Position numbers and translations under genes: made by a program. Shown one piece after another: positions 1-8,594 of a stretch of 64,000 bases of DNA (position 1 is its first letter; the number at the start of each line of letters is the position of its first letter). This stretch comes from Candidatus Melainabacteria bacterium. Lineage in GTDB: Bacteria > Cyanobacteriota > Vampirovibrionia > Obscuribacterales > Obscuribacteraceae. Under the pieces are notes generated by a model that was not told the DNA's origin, did no database searches, and worked only from the letters and a program-made list of their open reading frames with translations. The DNA is taken from positions 124,001 through 188,000 of the forward strand of contig RXJR01000015.1 in the NCBI GenBank assembly GCA_003963305.1, written 5' to 3'.

Positions 1-1
1 C

Positions 2-907
2 TGGCTGTTTCCATTCACCAGAATCCATCGCATTCCAGTCTTCAAACGAGTCTGGTTATACCTTGCAGTCATGGCAATGTACGGTGCCGGCGTTGACTGG
101 ATAACCGACCACGAGTTGCGAGCCGCACAGGTCTTTAAGGAGATAGGAGCTGCCGCTTACACAAGCGTGATCCTTGGTCTACTCCTCGTTTTCCGTACCA
201 ATTCCGCCTATGAACGATGGTGGGAAGGTCGGAAACTTTGGGGACAACTCGTCAATGAATCACGCAATATGTGTCTTAAGGTGAAGATATTGGTCGGGGC
301 AAGCAAAGCCGATCGAAATCGATTTGGCGAGCTTTTGATTTCGTTCGCCTACGGCTTGAAGCACCATCTTCGCGACAGCCGTCCGACAAAAAATGTGCAT
401 GGTGTGGATCTCGACCCGACAGCGAACATTCCTGTAGCAATGGCCGGCGAGCTCTACAAAATGATGATGAAGTGGCAGAACGAAGGGATCATAGACGGTT
501 TCACACGCCTGCAGCTTGATGCCCACATCAAAACATTGATGGATATCACGGGCAGTTGCGAACGCATTAGAAGCGCACCACTAGCAGTATCTTATCGAGC
601 CTTCCTGCGGCAGGGTATAGCTCTGCAACTCCTGGCTCTGCCATGGTTTGTTCCACCAGACGTGCCATATATTTTCAGCATGCCTATTCTACTTATTGGT
701 TCCTACTTCTTGATCGGACTGGAGCTAATCGCAGAAGACATCGAAGATCCGTTCGGTGAAGATGGCGACGATCTTCCGCTCGACTACATCTGCGATAAGA
801 TTCAAGCCACCATAACCGAGATTTTGGAACTGCCGAAACAGCGCTTTACAGCGGCTTTCAAGGCGCCAAAACTGGACCCGCTCAAAGCCACAGAAAGCCC
901 CAAGTGA
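2..907 (+). CDS. Bestrophin-family chloride channel-like membrane protein (5' partial)
   Basis: The reading frame is open from base 2, so the N-terminus lies outside the window; the first internal ATG is at 71. About 301 residues are visible. The Y-E-R-W-W-E-G-R-K-L-W-G segment followed by a conserved N-x-S-R is the hallmark of bestrophin-like (UPF0187/YneE-type) anion channels. Hydrophobic segments follow near visible residues 50-65 and 205-245, with the acidic D-I-E-D-P-F-G stretch typical of the family after the last one. The expected role is passive anion transport across the inner membrane. A strong hairpin follows the stop codon. Family call is secure; substrate is unknown. Confidence 0.88.
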   Translation, partial: WLFPFTRIHRIPVFKRVWLYLAVMAMYGAGVDWITDHELRAAQVFKEIGAAAYTSVILGLLLVFRTNSAYERWWEGRKLWGQLVNESRNMCLKVKILVGASKADRNRFGELLISFAYGLKHHLRDSRPTKNVHGVDLDPTANIPVAMAGELYKMMMKWQNEGIIDGFTRLQLDAHIKTLMDITGSCERIRSAPLAVSYRAFLRQGIALQLLALPWFVPPDVPYIFSMPILLIGSYFLIGLELIAEDIEDPFGEDGDDLPLDYICDKIQATITEILELPKQRFTAAFKAPKLDPLKATESPK

Positions 908-963
908 AGCCACCGCAGGCAATGCCGTAGCAACATAGACGACCAGGAAAAACATCCACGTCA

Positions 964-991
964 AAAGCCATCGCCGCAGGGCGATGGCTTT
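964..991. terminator. Bidirectional hairpin terminator
   Basis: A perfect 12-bp inverted repeat (964-975 and 980-991) with a 4-base loop lies between two convergent genes. T-rich bases flank it on both sides (TTTCAGATTTT downstream on +, CTTTT on -), so it can end transcription from either gene. Confidence 0.8.
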
Positions 992-1010
992 CAGATTTTC
1001 AAACCGGTTG

Positions 1011-1658
1011 TTACCAGCGTCTGCCGCCACCGAATGAGTAGCCGTAGCCGCCACCCATGCCGTAACCGCCCACACTGTTGTATGTACCGTCAGTCGGTGG
1101 TCTACCCCACGATGCAGCCCCCATTTCACTTTGCAGTTCATTGAATTGATTGATGCGCATCATTTTATTGAAGTCGTCATCACTCTGGGCTGCAATCTGG
1201 CTTTCGCGCATGCCTTGAATTGCACTGTTCATATTACTGACGTTTGCATTTTCAGACTCGCGCAAATTAGCAATGGCTTGATTGAGCTGCTTGATTCGCG
1301 CCTGTTCAGTCGCACGAGTTTTATCGTCTGCTTGCAGCCAATTTTCGAGAGCATGCAAATCGCCAGTGCGATTGGCATAGCTGCGAGAAGGAGACCCCCC
1401 CGCCGCTTTCAGCTTAATCAGCTCGGCAATCCTTTTCTCCGCATACAAGCGATATGGCTCGTTCTTAGCGTCGTTTGCCGCCGCAGCTGCAGCATACTGC
1501 TGCTCCTGATTCGTCAAACCATTGAGTTTGGCCTGGTTGTCCAACTCCATCTGTCTTTCATCTTGAAAAATCGCCTGATTGCTGCCCTGGCTGTACGCCG
1601 GCATGGCGCTGAGCCCCATAGTACAGACAGCTATGGTCAGTATTGTTTTAAATCGCAT
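1011..1658 (-). CDS. Secreted protein with glycine/tyrosine-rich tail
   Basis: 215 residues. An N-terminal signal peptide (hydrophobic residues about 5-20, cleavage after A-Y-S or A-x-A-like) is followed by a charged, Gln/Asn/Ala-rich helical region likely to form coiled coils (about residues 30-185). The last 20 residues are Gly/Tyr/Arg-rich (GGYGMGG-like). A GGAG-type ribosome site lies before the ATG. No catalytic motif is visible. I do not recognise the family. A surface or periplasmic structural role is possible but not shown. Glycine-rich tails recur in other exported proteins of this window (20.3 kb and 55.7 kb). Confidence 0.75.
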   Translation of the reverse strand: MRFKTILTIAVCTMGLSAMPAYSQGSNQAIFQDERQMELDNQAKLNGLTNQEQQYAAAAAANDAKNEPYRLYAEKRIAELIKLKAAGGSPSRSYANRTGDLHALENWLQADDKTRATEQARIKQLNQAIANLRESENANVSNMNSAIQGMRESQIAAQSDDDFNKMMRINQFNELQSEMGAASWGRPPTDGTYNSVGGYGMGGGYGYSFGGGRRW

Positions 1659-1899
1659 CCTTACATCTCCAACACAGGTCTCGGAATCCTGCCTACCAAC
1701 AGTTAAAACATACCCAGGCGTTTTATGAGATAACCGAACCTCTCAGTAACGCTTGTTGAAGGCTGAAACGCCCAAATATGCCAGTTCCCGTTAGGTTACC
1801 ATGCCCCGAGCATGCTAAGTTTGGCACTCAATTGGGGCTGACGCAAACACATATTAAGGTTTGGACAAGTAGTCGTATCGACAAAAGGAAGAGAAATCG

Positions 1900-2871
1900 A
1901 TGAAAGGCATTGTTATTGAAAGAAACGGCGGTCCAGACGTTATGGAATTGACCGAGCTATCGCTGCAGAAACCCGGTCCTGGGCAGGCAAGAGTTAAGGT
2001 TATAGCCGCGGGTCTGAATTTCATCGACATTTATCAACGTCGCGGCGATTATCCAGTCAAGCTGCCCTACACTCCAGGTCTGGAAGGCGCGGGCATAGTC
2101 GAAGAAGTGGCAGCCGACGTTACCGCAGTCAAGCCGGGCGACCGGGTAGCCTACACATCACAGCCGGGAGCCTACGCCGAAGCAAGCCTGGTCAAGGCCG
2201 ACAGCCTGATTCCTTTGCCGGAAAGTTTCTCTTTCGAGCAAGGAGCAGCTTTCCCCTTGCAAGGAATGACCGCCCACTATCTGATCAATGAATATCGCCG
2301 CATCAAGCCGGGCAATGACGTTCTCATTCACGCCGCTGCCGGCGGCATGGGTCTTTTACTGGTGCAGTGGGCCAAACATCTGGGCGCTCGAGTTTTCGGA
2401 ACCGTCTCCAGTGAAGAAAAGGCACAGGCAGCAAAAGAAGCTGGCGCCGACGAAATCATTTTCTACAACAAAGAAAACTTCGCCGAGGCGACTAAACGAC
2501 TGACAAATGAGAAAGGTGTTGAACTGATTATCGACGGTGTCGGCAAAAGCACCTTTGCCAAAAATCTAGAGGCTGCGGCCAGACGTGGCACAGTAGTTAT
2601 TTTCGGCTCAGCCAGCGGACCAGCTGAACCAATCGCACCCAACAGCTTGCAAGCCAAATCGCTCACCGTAGCTGGTGGCTCACTGTTCAACTATCTGCTC
2701 GACAGAGAAGAACTTCTCTATCGTGCTAATGACGTGCTCAAAGGTATTCAAGAAGGTTGGCTGAAATTACGCATCGACAACGTATTGCCGCTTGCACAGG
2801 CGCAAGACGCACACACTCTGCTCGAGAATCGAAAGTCAATCGGCAAAATCATTCTTCGGTCTGATAACTAA
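1900..2871 (+). CDS. Zinc-free NADPH:quinone oxidoreductase (medium-chain dehydrogenase)
   Basis: 323 residues, the usual length of the QorA family. The N-terminal GroES-like domain has the G-L-N-F-I-D-x-Y-Q-R-R-G segment of quinone reductases and lacks the catalytic zinc ligands of alcohol dehydrogenases. The Rossmann domain starts at A-A-A-G-G-M-G near residue 145 and binds NADPH. The expected reaction is one-electron reduction of quinones or reduction of reactive enones in the cytoplasm. A clear AAAAGGAAGAG ribosome site lies before the ATG. It appears monocistronic, with about 240 bases of non-coding sequence upstream in which I see no gene. Confidence 0.9.
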   Translation: MKGIVIERNGGPDVMELTELSLQKPGPGQARVKVIAAGLNFIDIYQRRGDYPVKLPYTPGLEGAGIVEEVAADVTAVKPGDRVAYTSQPGAYAEASLVKADSLIPLPESFSFEQGAAFPLQGMTAHYLINEYRRIKPGNDVLIHAAAGGMGLLLVQWAKHLGARVFGTVSSEEKAQAAKEAGADEIIFYNKENFAEATKRLTNEKGVELIIDGVGKSTFAKNLEAAARRGTVVIFGSASGPAEPIAPNSLQAKSLTVAGGSLFNYLLDREELLYRANDVLKGIQEGWLKLRIDNVLPLAQAQDAHTLLENRKSIGKIILRSDN

Positions 2872-2898
2872 ATATGGTGGCATGAAGAAATGATTGAT

Positions 2899-2962
2899 TT
2901 CGGAAACCTCCCCTAATTATTTTCGTCGACCAGTATTAGGAACTACAGGGTTCCGAAAATAA
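2899..2962 (+). promoter_or_regulatory. Structured leader with two competing hairpins
   Basis: One fold pairs 2899-2908 with 2948-2957 (one mismatch) and encloses a second stem of 2912-2917 with 2935-2940. An alternative 9-bp stem pairs 2917-2925 with 2954-2962 and would exclude both. The element ends about 17 bases before the likely start codon (2980) of the next small gene. It could be an attenuator-like leader or the end of the upstream transcript. Confidence 0.35.
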
Positions 2963-2979
2963 CTAGAATGGAAGTGGAT

Positions 2980-3165
2980 ATGAAAGCTCTCAAGAAAAAG
3001 GTAAGACATCTGACAATCGTCGAAACCAACGACAAAGCATGGAGCAATCTCGATATAGAAGACTTCGAAGACCTTTTCGAGCTAGCCGACGATGCCTACA
3101 TGGCAACTCTGGATACTCATCTAGCCGAACTGGAATACACGCATTCAGAACATTCTGAAAGGTAG
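2980..3165 (+). CDS. Small acidic protein of unknown function
   Basis: 61 residues from the ATG at 2980, which has GGAAG at five bases' distance. An in-frame ATG at 2968 lacks a ribosome site. The N-terminus is basic (KALKKKVR) and the middle is strongly acidic (D-I-E-D-F-E-D-L-F-E-L). There is no signal peptide or cysteine. The gene sits between a structured leader and a strong terminator, which supports a real short transcription unit. I do not recognise the family. Confidence 0.55.
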   Translation: MKALKKKVRHLTIVETNDKAWSNLDIEDFEDLFELADDAYMATLDTHLAELEYTHSEHSER

Positions 3166-3234
3166 ATAACTGGAAAGGAAAGGACTGACGAAAACCAACG
3201 CAAGGTCTGCGCACAGTATATCGAATACAAACAG

Positions 3235-3260
3235 AAGGAGCGCCCCGTGAGGCGCTCCTT
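3235..3260 (+). terminator. Rho-independent terminator
   Basis: A perfect 10-bp GC-rich stem (3235-3244 with 3251-3260), a six-base loop and a T-rich 3' side (TTTGTGTG). It ends the unit of the small acidic protein gene. Confidence 0.8.
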
Positions 3261-3319
3261 TGTGTGTTAGCGTCGCTAGATGACAAAACCGTCGGTGCTT
3301 TGAGGCACCAAAAAGGGTT

Positions 3320-3595
3320 CTACACTGCGGTGTATTTGCGATTTCTGCTCTTTAAACAGCGGGCATCGGAACGGCATATGACGTCCATTTTTCGCTGTGC
3401 AATCATCTCGTTAACGGTGTTCTTTAAATAAGCGATGGCATTCGCGATCGCACGAGCAATCGAGAACTGCATCTTAGTTTGTGCATGTGCTTTTCTGCGC
3501 AAACTGCGAATATCAGAAACAGTCATTCGCTTGACTGGATTCAAGTCTTCAAGAGAGCCGAGCTCTGATGATGACGTTAGTCGAATAACATTCAC
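3320..3595 (-). CDS. Small basic protein, possible gene
   Basis: About 91 residues if it starts at the GTG at 3595, which has GAGG eight bases upstream. A longer frame reaches back to 3679. The product is rich in Arg, Lys, Ser and Ala, with a likely helix in the middle (Q-F-S-I-A-R-A-I-A-N-A-I-A-Y). There is no recognised domain. The opposite strand also has an open frame (3435-3740), so coding on this strand is not certain. Confidence 0.35.
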   Translation of the reverse strand: MNVIRLTSSSELGSLEDLNPVKRMTVSDIRSLRRKAHAQTKMQFSIARAIANAIAYLKNTVNEMIAQRKMDVICRSDARCLKSRNRKYTAV

Positions 3596-3750
3596 GTTTA
3601 CAACCTCAACACCTAAGACCAGCTTAATACTAAGTCTACTCGGCGCCAAACTCAAGCTAATTTTTTCTTGGCAACACATATACGAATCAGCAGAAGTGAT
3701 AGCAAAAGCTAGTAAAATACAGATGCTTAGTAGCCTCTAAAAGATATCGA

Positions 3751-4920
3751 ATGCCGCAACTGACCCGAAATGAATTAATCCAGCGTTCTCGCAGGGTGGT
3801 TGTCAAGCTCGGAACAGCGGTTCTGATGCGGGACGAGGGCGGTATTGCGTTAAGCCGTTTTTATGCATTTGTTGAAGGACTGGCGGCACTAAAAAAGAGC
3901 GGCCGCGAAGTTTTACTGGTCACTTCAGGGGCAGTAGGACTGGGAGCGCAAAAACTCGGCTTCAGCAGCAAACCCAAACTGCTACCGCAAAAACAGGCCT
4001 GTGCGGCAGTCGGACAGGGCCGACTGATGGCTCTCTACAGCGACGCCTTCGATCGTCTGGGCATCACAGCCGCTCAAATTTTGCTCACAGAAGAAGACTT
4101 TTCCAATCGCCAGCGTTATCTGAACTTGAGAAGCACGATAGCGGAGCTGGTCTCCATGGGCGCGATTCCAGTTTTCAATGAAAACGACACGGTGTCGACA
4201 GCAGAAATAGAACCGCTGCGAAACTCGGCCGACTTCAAAGTCAACTTCGGAGACAACGATAAACTCTCAGCGCTGGTGGCAAGCAAAATCGACGCCGATT
4301 TGCTGGTCATTTTGACTGATGTAGAGGGCTTATACACAGCCGATCCGCGCTCTGACCAGGGCGCTGATCTGATTTCAGTCGTAGAGAATATAACGCCCGA
4401 AATCGAAGCGCTGGCATCAGGTGAAAAATCCAAAGTGGGCCGCGGTGGAATGAAAACAAAGCTAGCCGCAGCACGGGTTGCTACTCAATCGGGATGCGCC
4501 ACCATCATCGCCGGCGGCAAAATTCCAAACGTTATTGAAAAGATATTTGCCGGCGAAGAGCTTGGCACTATCTTCCTCCCTCACGCCATGAGGAGCGGTA
4601 AAGAGAAGTGGATTGCATTTGCAACGACAGTCAAAGCAGCACTCGTGATCAACAAAGGTGCGCAAGAAGCTTTGCTGAAGAAAAAAGCTAGCTTGCTTCC
4701 AGCCGGAGTGACTGAAGTAAGAGGCGCCTTCGACAGAGGAGATGTTGTCAGCGTTCTGGACGAGTCTGGTTGCGAATTTGCTCGCGGCATTGTCAACTAC
4801 TCAAGCGCTGAAGCAAAGAAAATCTCCGGCATGCACTCGGATCACATTGATGAAGTTATCGAAAGCAGAAACTATGATGCGTTGATAACCCGTGATAATA
4901 TCGCTTTTCTGGAAGCCTAA
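3751..4920 (+). CDS. proB: Glutamate 5-kinase
   Basis: 389 residues. It phosphorylates L-glutamate with ATP, the first step of proline synthesis, in the cytoplasm. The amino-acid kinase domain (about residues 10-265) shows V-K-L-G-T-A, V-T-S-G-A-V-G-L-G, the N-E-N-D-T-V substrate loop, F-G-D-N-D-K-L-S-A and the V-G-R-G-G-M-x-T-K nucleotide region. A C-terminal PUA domain (about 295-375) is present, as in the E. coli enzyme. It is the first gene of a proB-proA-proC operon. Feedback control by proline is the family norm. Confidence 0.96.
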   Translation: MPQLTRNELIQRSRRVVVKLGTAVLMRDEGGIALSRFYAFVEGLAALKKSGREVLLVTSGAVGLGAQKLGFSSKPKLLPQKQACAAVGQGRLMALYSDAFDRLGITAAQILLTEEDFSNRQRYLNLRSTIAELVSMGAIPVFNENDTVSTAEIEPLRNSADFKVNFGDNDKLSALVASKIDADLLVILTDVEGLYTADPRSDQGADLISVVENITPEIEALASGEKSKVGRGGMKTKLAAARVATQSGCATIIAGGKIPNVIEKIFAGEELGTIFLPHAMRSGKEKWIAFATTVKAALVINKGAQEALLKKKASLLPAGVTEVRGAFDRGDVVSVLDESGCEFARGIVNYSSAEAKKISGMHSDHIDEVIESRNYDALITRDNIAFLEA

Positions 4921-4931
4921 CAGGTGGCGCT

Positions 4932-6314
4932 ATGACCGGCTCTGTCGAAAATCAGATGATGGGATCAACATCCTGCAAACAGGCTTCGGTCCTCGAACTG
5001 GCGCAGCGAGCAAAAACTGCCGCAAACACATTGGCTGGAATCACAGCCAGTCAACGCAATCTGGCTCTCAATTCTATTGCCGAGTCCATCGGCGCAAATG
5101 TAAAGGACATTCTGGAAGCCAACAAAGCAGATCTGAAAGCGGCAGAGATTCTTCTTGCCGAAGGCAAGATTTCTCAAACACTCGTTGATCGTTTGAAGCT
5201 CGACGAAAACAAGCTTTCTTCAGTGCTCAAGGGCATTCAGCAGCTCTCGAAAATGGCTGATCCCCTGGGAAAAATAGATCTCGATCGCGAACTTGATACA
5301 AATCTGGAACTGCAACGTGTGACGTGCCCGATCGGTCTGATTGCAGTTATCTTTGAAGCTCGCCCAGACGCGCTGCCGCAAATTGCCTCACTCTGCCTCA
5401 AGAGCGGCAACGCGATCATTTTAAAAGGTGGTGCCGAGGCGGAGCACTCCAACCGAGCTCTCTTCGCATGCCTGAAGAAAGCCGCTGTCACTGCCGGCTT
5501 GCCGGGTGACAGCCTGGTTCTTTTAGAAACGAGATCTGATGTGAATGAGTTGCTCAAAGCTGATCGTTTCGTCGACCTGGTCATCCCCAGAGGTTCCAAC
5601 GCGCTGGTTCGTTTTATTCAGGACAATACTCGCATTCCGGTTCTCGGGCACGCGGAAGGAGTATGCCATATCTACGTTGACGACTCGGCCGACACCGAAA
5701 AGGCGGTCTCGATAATACGCGATGCGAAAGTACAATACCCTTCAGCATGCAATGCGGTTGAGACAATTTTGATTCACCAGAACATAGCACCACAAGTGAT
5801 GCCGGTCCTGGCCAGGGCTCTGACTGAGCAGAAAGTCAGTATGCGCTGCGACCCGCTTTCACTGAAACTGGCAGGAGCTGAAACACTCACATCCCCGGCC
5901 AGAAAAGAAGACTGGGGCACCGAATACGGTGAGCTTATCCTCGCCGTCAAAGTTGTAAAAGACATAGACGAAGCTATCGAACACATCAATCGATACGGCT
6001 CGGGTCACACCGAAACGATGATCGGGTCAGATCAAAAAAGATTCGACAAGTTCTTCGCCCAGGTCAATTCTGCTGGAGTTTACTACAACGCCTCCACACG
6101 TTTCGCAGACGGCTATAGATACGGATTTGGAGCAGAGGTGGGAATAAGCACTGCTAAACAGCACCCACGCGGTCCGGTTGGCATAGAAGGTCTGGTTACT
6201 TACAAGTACAAACTGGTTGGCGATGGACACATTGTCGCTGACTACGTTGGCAGTAACGCTAAGCAATTTACACACACAGATTTGAACGAACAACAGAAAC
6301 AGGAAAAGAAGTAA
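4932..6314 (+). CDS. proA: Gamma-glutamyl phosphate reductase
   Basis: 460 residues, about 40 longer than the E. coli enzyme, with short extensions at both ends. It reduces gamma-glutamyl phosphate to glutamate semialdehyde with NADPH. The catalytic Cys is C273 in Y-P-S-A-C-N-A. The conserved F-E-A-R-P-D and I-L-K-G-G motifs lie upstream. It starts 11 bases after the proB stop with AGGTGG before the ATG, and its stop codon overlaps the proC start. ProA and ProB usually work together because the acyl phosphate is unstable. Confidence 0.96.
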   Translation: MTGSVENQMMGSTSCKQASVLELAQRAKTAANTLAGITASQRNLALNSIAESIGANVKDILEANKADLKAAEILLAEGKISQTLVDRLKLDENKLSSVLKGIQQLSKMADPLGKIDLDRELDTNLELQRVTCPIGLIAVIFEARPDALPQIASLCLKSGNAIILKGGAEAEHSNRALFACLKKAAVTAGLPGDSLVLLETRSDVNELLKADRFVDLVIPRGSNALVRFIQDNTRIPVLGHAEGVCHIYVDDSADTEKAVSIIRDAKVQYPSACNAVETILIHQNIAPQVMPVLARALTEQKVSMRCDPLSLKLAGAETLTSPARKEDWGTEYGELILAVKVVKDIDEAIEHINRYGSGHTETMIGSDQKRFDKFFAQVNSAGVYYNASTRFADGYRYGFGAEVGISTAKQHPRGPVGIEGLVTYKYKLVGDGHIVADYVGSNAKQFTHTDLNEQQKQEKK

Positions 6315-7144
6315 TGCTGAAGGGTAAGAAACTTGGTGTCGTCGGCGTCGGGAAACTGGGCGAAGCTCTGATTTCAGGACTGCTCAAACAAAGCGATTTA
6401 GACGTTTGTGATATCACAGGCAGTGTGCATCACGAAGCCTCGATCGAGCGGGTAAAAGATCGACTGGGCATCGAAACGACGCTGGACAATAGGGCGCTGG
6501 CTAAAGGCAAAGACATTATTCTGATTGCCGTTAAACCACAGAATATGGATAAGGTTTTGCGAGAAATAGGCGAGCACCTGACCTCTGACCAACTGCTGAT
6601 TTCGGTCGCCGCCTCGGTCACTACATCCTTCGTCGAAGAACGTTTGCCCAAGCCGATTCCGGTTGTTCGCGCCATGCCCAACACACCCAGTATCATGAAC
6701 GCAGGTATGACCGGGCTTTGCGTTGGACGTCATGCGAAACCGGAGCACAAGGAAATATCCGAAGCAATTTTCGACTGCGTCGGTAAAACCGTTTTCGTAG
6801 ACGAGAATCTTATGGATGGTGTGACAGCCCTGTCAGCAAGCGGACCGGCATACCTTTACGTTGTCATTGAATCGCTGGCTGAGGCAGGCGTTAAGATGGG
6901 TCTTTCCAGGGAAGTGTCGACATTGCTTGCAGCCCAAACCATGTACGGGGCATCACGAATGGTGCTGGAGTCGAAAGCACATCCAGCTCTCCTCAAAGAC
7001 ATGGTGACAACACCAGCAGGCTGCACAATCGACGGGCTGATGGAACTGGAAGAAGGAAAACTGAGAGTCACCTTGATCAAAGCCGTCGTCAAAGCATCCG
7101 AGCGCGCTCGAGAACTGGTCAACTATCAAAATTCGGCTAAATAG
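6314..7144 (+). CDS. proC: Pyrroline-5-carboxylate reductase
   Basis: 276 residues. It performs the last step of proline synthesis, NAD(P)H-dependent reduction of pyrroline-5-carboxylate. The N-terminal Rossmann motif is V-G-V-G-K-L-G-E-A. R-A-M-P-N-T-P near residue 120 and S-G-P-A-Y near 178 are the family signatures. The ATG overlaps the proA stop (TAATG), so translation is likely coupled. All three biosynthetic enzymes are therefore encoded together, which is less common than scattered proBA and proC. Confidence 0.96.
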   Translation: MLKGKKLGVVGVGKLGEALISGLLKQSDLDVCDITGSVHHEASIERVKDRLGIETTLDNRALAKGKDIILIAVKPQNMDKVLREIGEHLTSDQLLISVAASVTTSFVEERLPKPIPVVRAMPNTPSIMNAGMTGLCVGRHAKPEHKEISEAIFDCVGKTVFVDENLMDGVTALSASGPAYLYVVIESLAEAGVKMGLSREVSTLLAAQTMYGASRMVLESKAHPALLKDMVTTPAGCTIDGLMELEEGKLRVTLIKAVVKASERARELVNYQNSAK

Positions 7145-7151
7145 CTACGAG

Positions 7152-8498
7152 TTAAGAAGGGAAGAGCAAAATCGGCGTCGTCATCGTCTTCGCTGTCTCT
7201 TTAGCCTGACGAGCCGCCGCAATCAAAACTTCCGGATCGTCGCAAGTCTGCGGCATCGTCGCCATCCCTATAGCGGCAAGCACACTCTCATTGCGACTGC
7301 TTGACGACAACGGTTCACTCGTTAAGGCAGTATGCAAGGTCTGAGCCCAAGACGAGACTGCAGCACTATCCAGACCCGGTACTATTGCAGCGAATTCACC
7401 GCCGCTCAGATGAGTGACGATATCGAACTCGGTTGCCACTGTATTGATACGCTCGATAATAGTCGGCAGAGCGACAGCCGGTAAAGCGACGTTCTCATAA
7501 CCAATTCGCAAAGCGACCTCGAACACAACGACTGCAAACGGCGTCCTGGCGCGTTTATAGAGCGCCTGCTCTCTGAACAAGAAATAGACGAATGTCGCAA
7601 AAGAGTGCAAAGTGGTGTTCGGGTCGATCAAGCCCGAGCCGACCCTGTCGATCAGAGTCACATCCAGCTTGATTGGCGGAGGCAGTGGAACCCTTGGAGC
7701 GGTCGGCTCCGGAGCAACGACAGGAGCAGGTGCGCTAGCCTGTGGCTGCTGTGGATGCTGGTGGGCTGGTGCGGTCGGGGCTGCTTGAGAGGCGGCCGGG
7801 ACCTCATCGACAACCGGAACCTGATCATTCGGCAGGGGAGCTGCCGGCTTCGGTGAGCTGGCAACGGGCTGAGCCGTGCCTGGATGCAACGCCGGCATAT
7901 TGGTTTTGGATGCATTCGGATTGAAAACCGGAGGTTGAACCAGCCCATCGGCCCAGTTCTCACCAAAAGCTGGTGCTATCTGCGGTGGCGCCTGAAAGGC
8001 ATTGATTGCCTGTTGTTGAGATTGAGCAAAGAAAGTGTTGGCAGCCGGCGCAGCTACGCTCTCAGGTGAAGCGACGGCGCCCGGAGCAAGTGGATTGTCT
8101 ATGTCAGAGCCGCCGCCGATGTTGACCTGCAAAGACATGGGCTGAGACGGTATTACCGTCTCGGTTTCACCATCTTGCGGAACATATTGAGTATCGATCT
8201 TAATTTTGTTCTGCACCATCAACACATCTTCAGAGTTGCGATTCCACAACCTGGCTGCGTTTGGTCCATCGCCTCTCAACAAGGTCCAGGCTGGGGGATT
8301 TTTGTTGCCGACCGACAAAACGAGCTTCACAACAAACATTTGATGGTTGCTCGGATGTTCAAAAGGTAACTCAATCGTCTTGCCGATCCGTTTTTGCCCT
8401 TCAGCGATTGCGTAACGCAAGTCATCAGTTGTCGGCACCGAATTCATTTTCGGCAACCGAAAAACTTGTGAAGTGCTCAAGGAATCGTATAAAGGCAT
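7152..8498 (-). CDS. Unknown N-terminal domain, Pro-rich linker and degenerate GGDEF domain
   Basis: 448 residues. Residues about 14-105 form a domain shared with the protein at 13654-15120. Common features in order are R-L-P-x5-P, E-x-P-(F/W), Q-x-F-V and P-x-W-T-L. Residues about 130-270 are a Pro/Ala/Gln-rich linker. Residues about 280-445 align with a GGDEF domain: D-P-N-T in place of D-P-L-T, F-E-V where D-x-D is expected, and S-G-G-E-F at 365-369 instead of G-G-D/E-E-F. Metal-binding acidic residues are lost, so it is unlikely to make c-di-GMP and may act as a receptor or scaffold. It converges on proC with a 7-base gap. Confidence 0.75.
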   Translation of the reverse strand: MPLYDSLSTSQVFRLPKMNSVPTTDDLRYAIAEGQKRIGKTIELPFEHPSNHQMFVVKLVLSVGNKNPPAWTLLRGDGPNAARLWNRNSEDVLMVQNKIKIDTQYVPQDGETETVIPSQPMSLQVNIGGGSDIDNPLAPGAVASPESVAAPAANTFFAQSQQQAINAFQAPPQIAPAFGENWADGLVQPPVFNPNASKTNMPALHPGTAQPVASSPKPAAPLPNDQVPVVDEVPAASQAAPTAPAHQHPQQPQASAPAPVVAPEPTAPRVPLPPPIKLDVTLIDRVGSGLIDPNTTLHSFATFVYFLFREQALYKRARTPFAVVVFEVALRIGYENVALPAVALPTIIERINTVATEFDIVTHLSGGEFAAIVPGLDSAAVSSWAQTLHTALTSEPLSSSSRNESVLAAIGMATMPQTCDDPEVLIAAARQAKETAKTMTTPILLFPS

Positions 8499-8594
8499 GC
8501 GTTTTTAACCCTCACCGCAGAACCGCGCTCAGTCAATATACCCATATTAACGTACCACTCTTACGCGCCCTTACATCAATCCAGGACTAACATT

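Noticed and set aside
1131-1706. A 191-codon frame opposite the secreted protein at 1011-1658
   Set aside because: The minus-strand gene has a signal peptide and ribosome site; the plus-strand frame is its antisense shadow.
3435-3740. Plus-strand frame of 101 codons before proB
   Set aside because: No ribosome site and no recognisable domain; the minus-strand frame is at least as likely.
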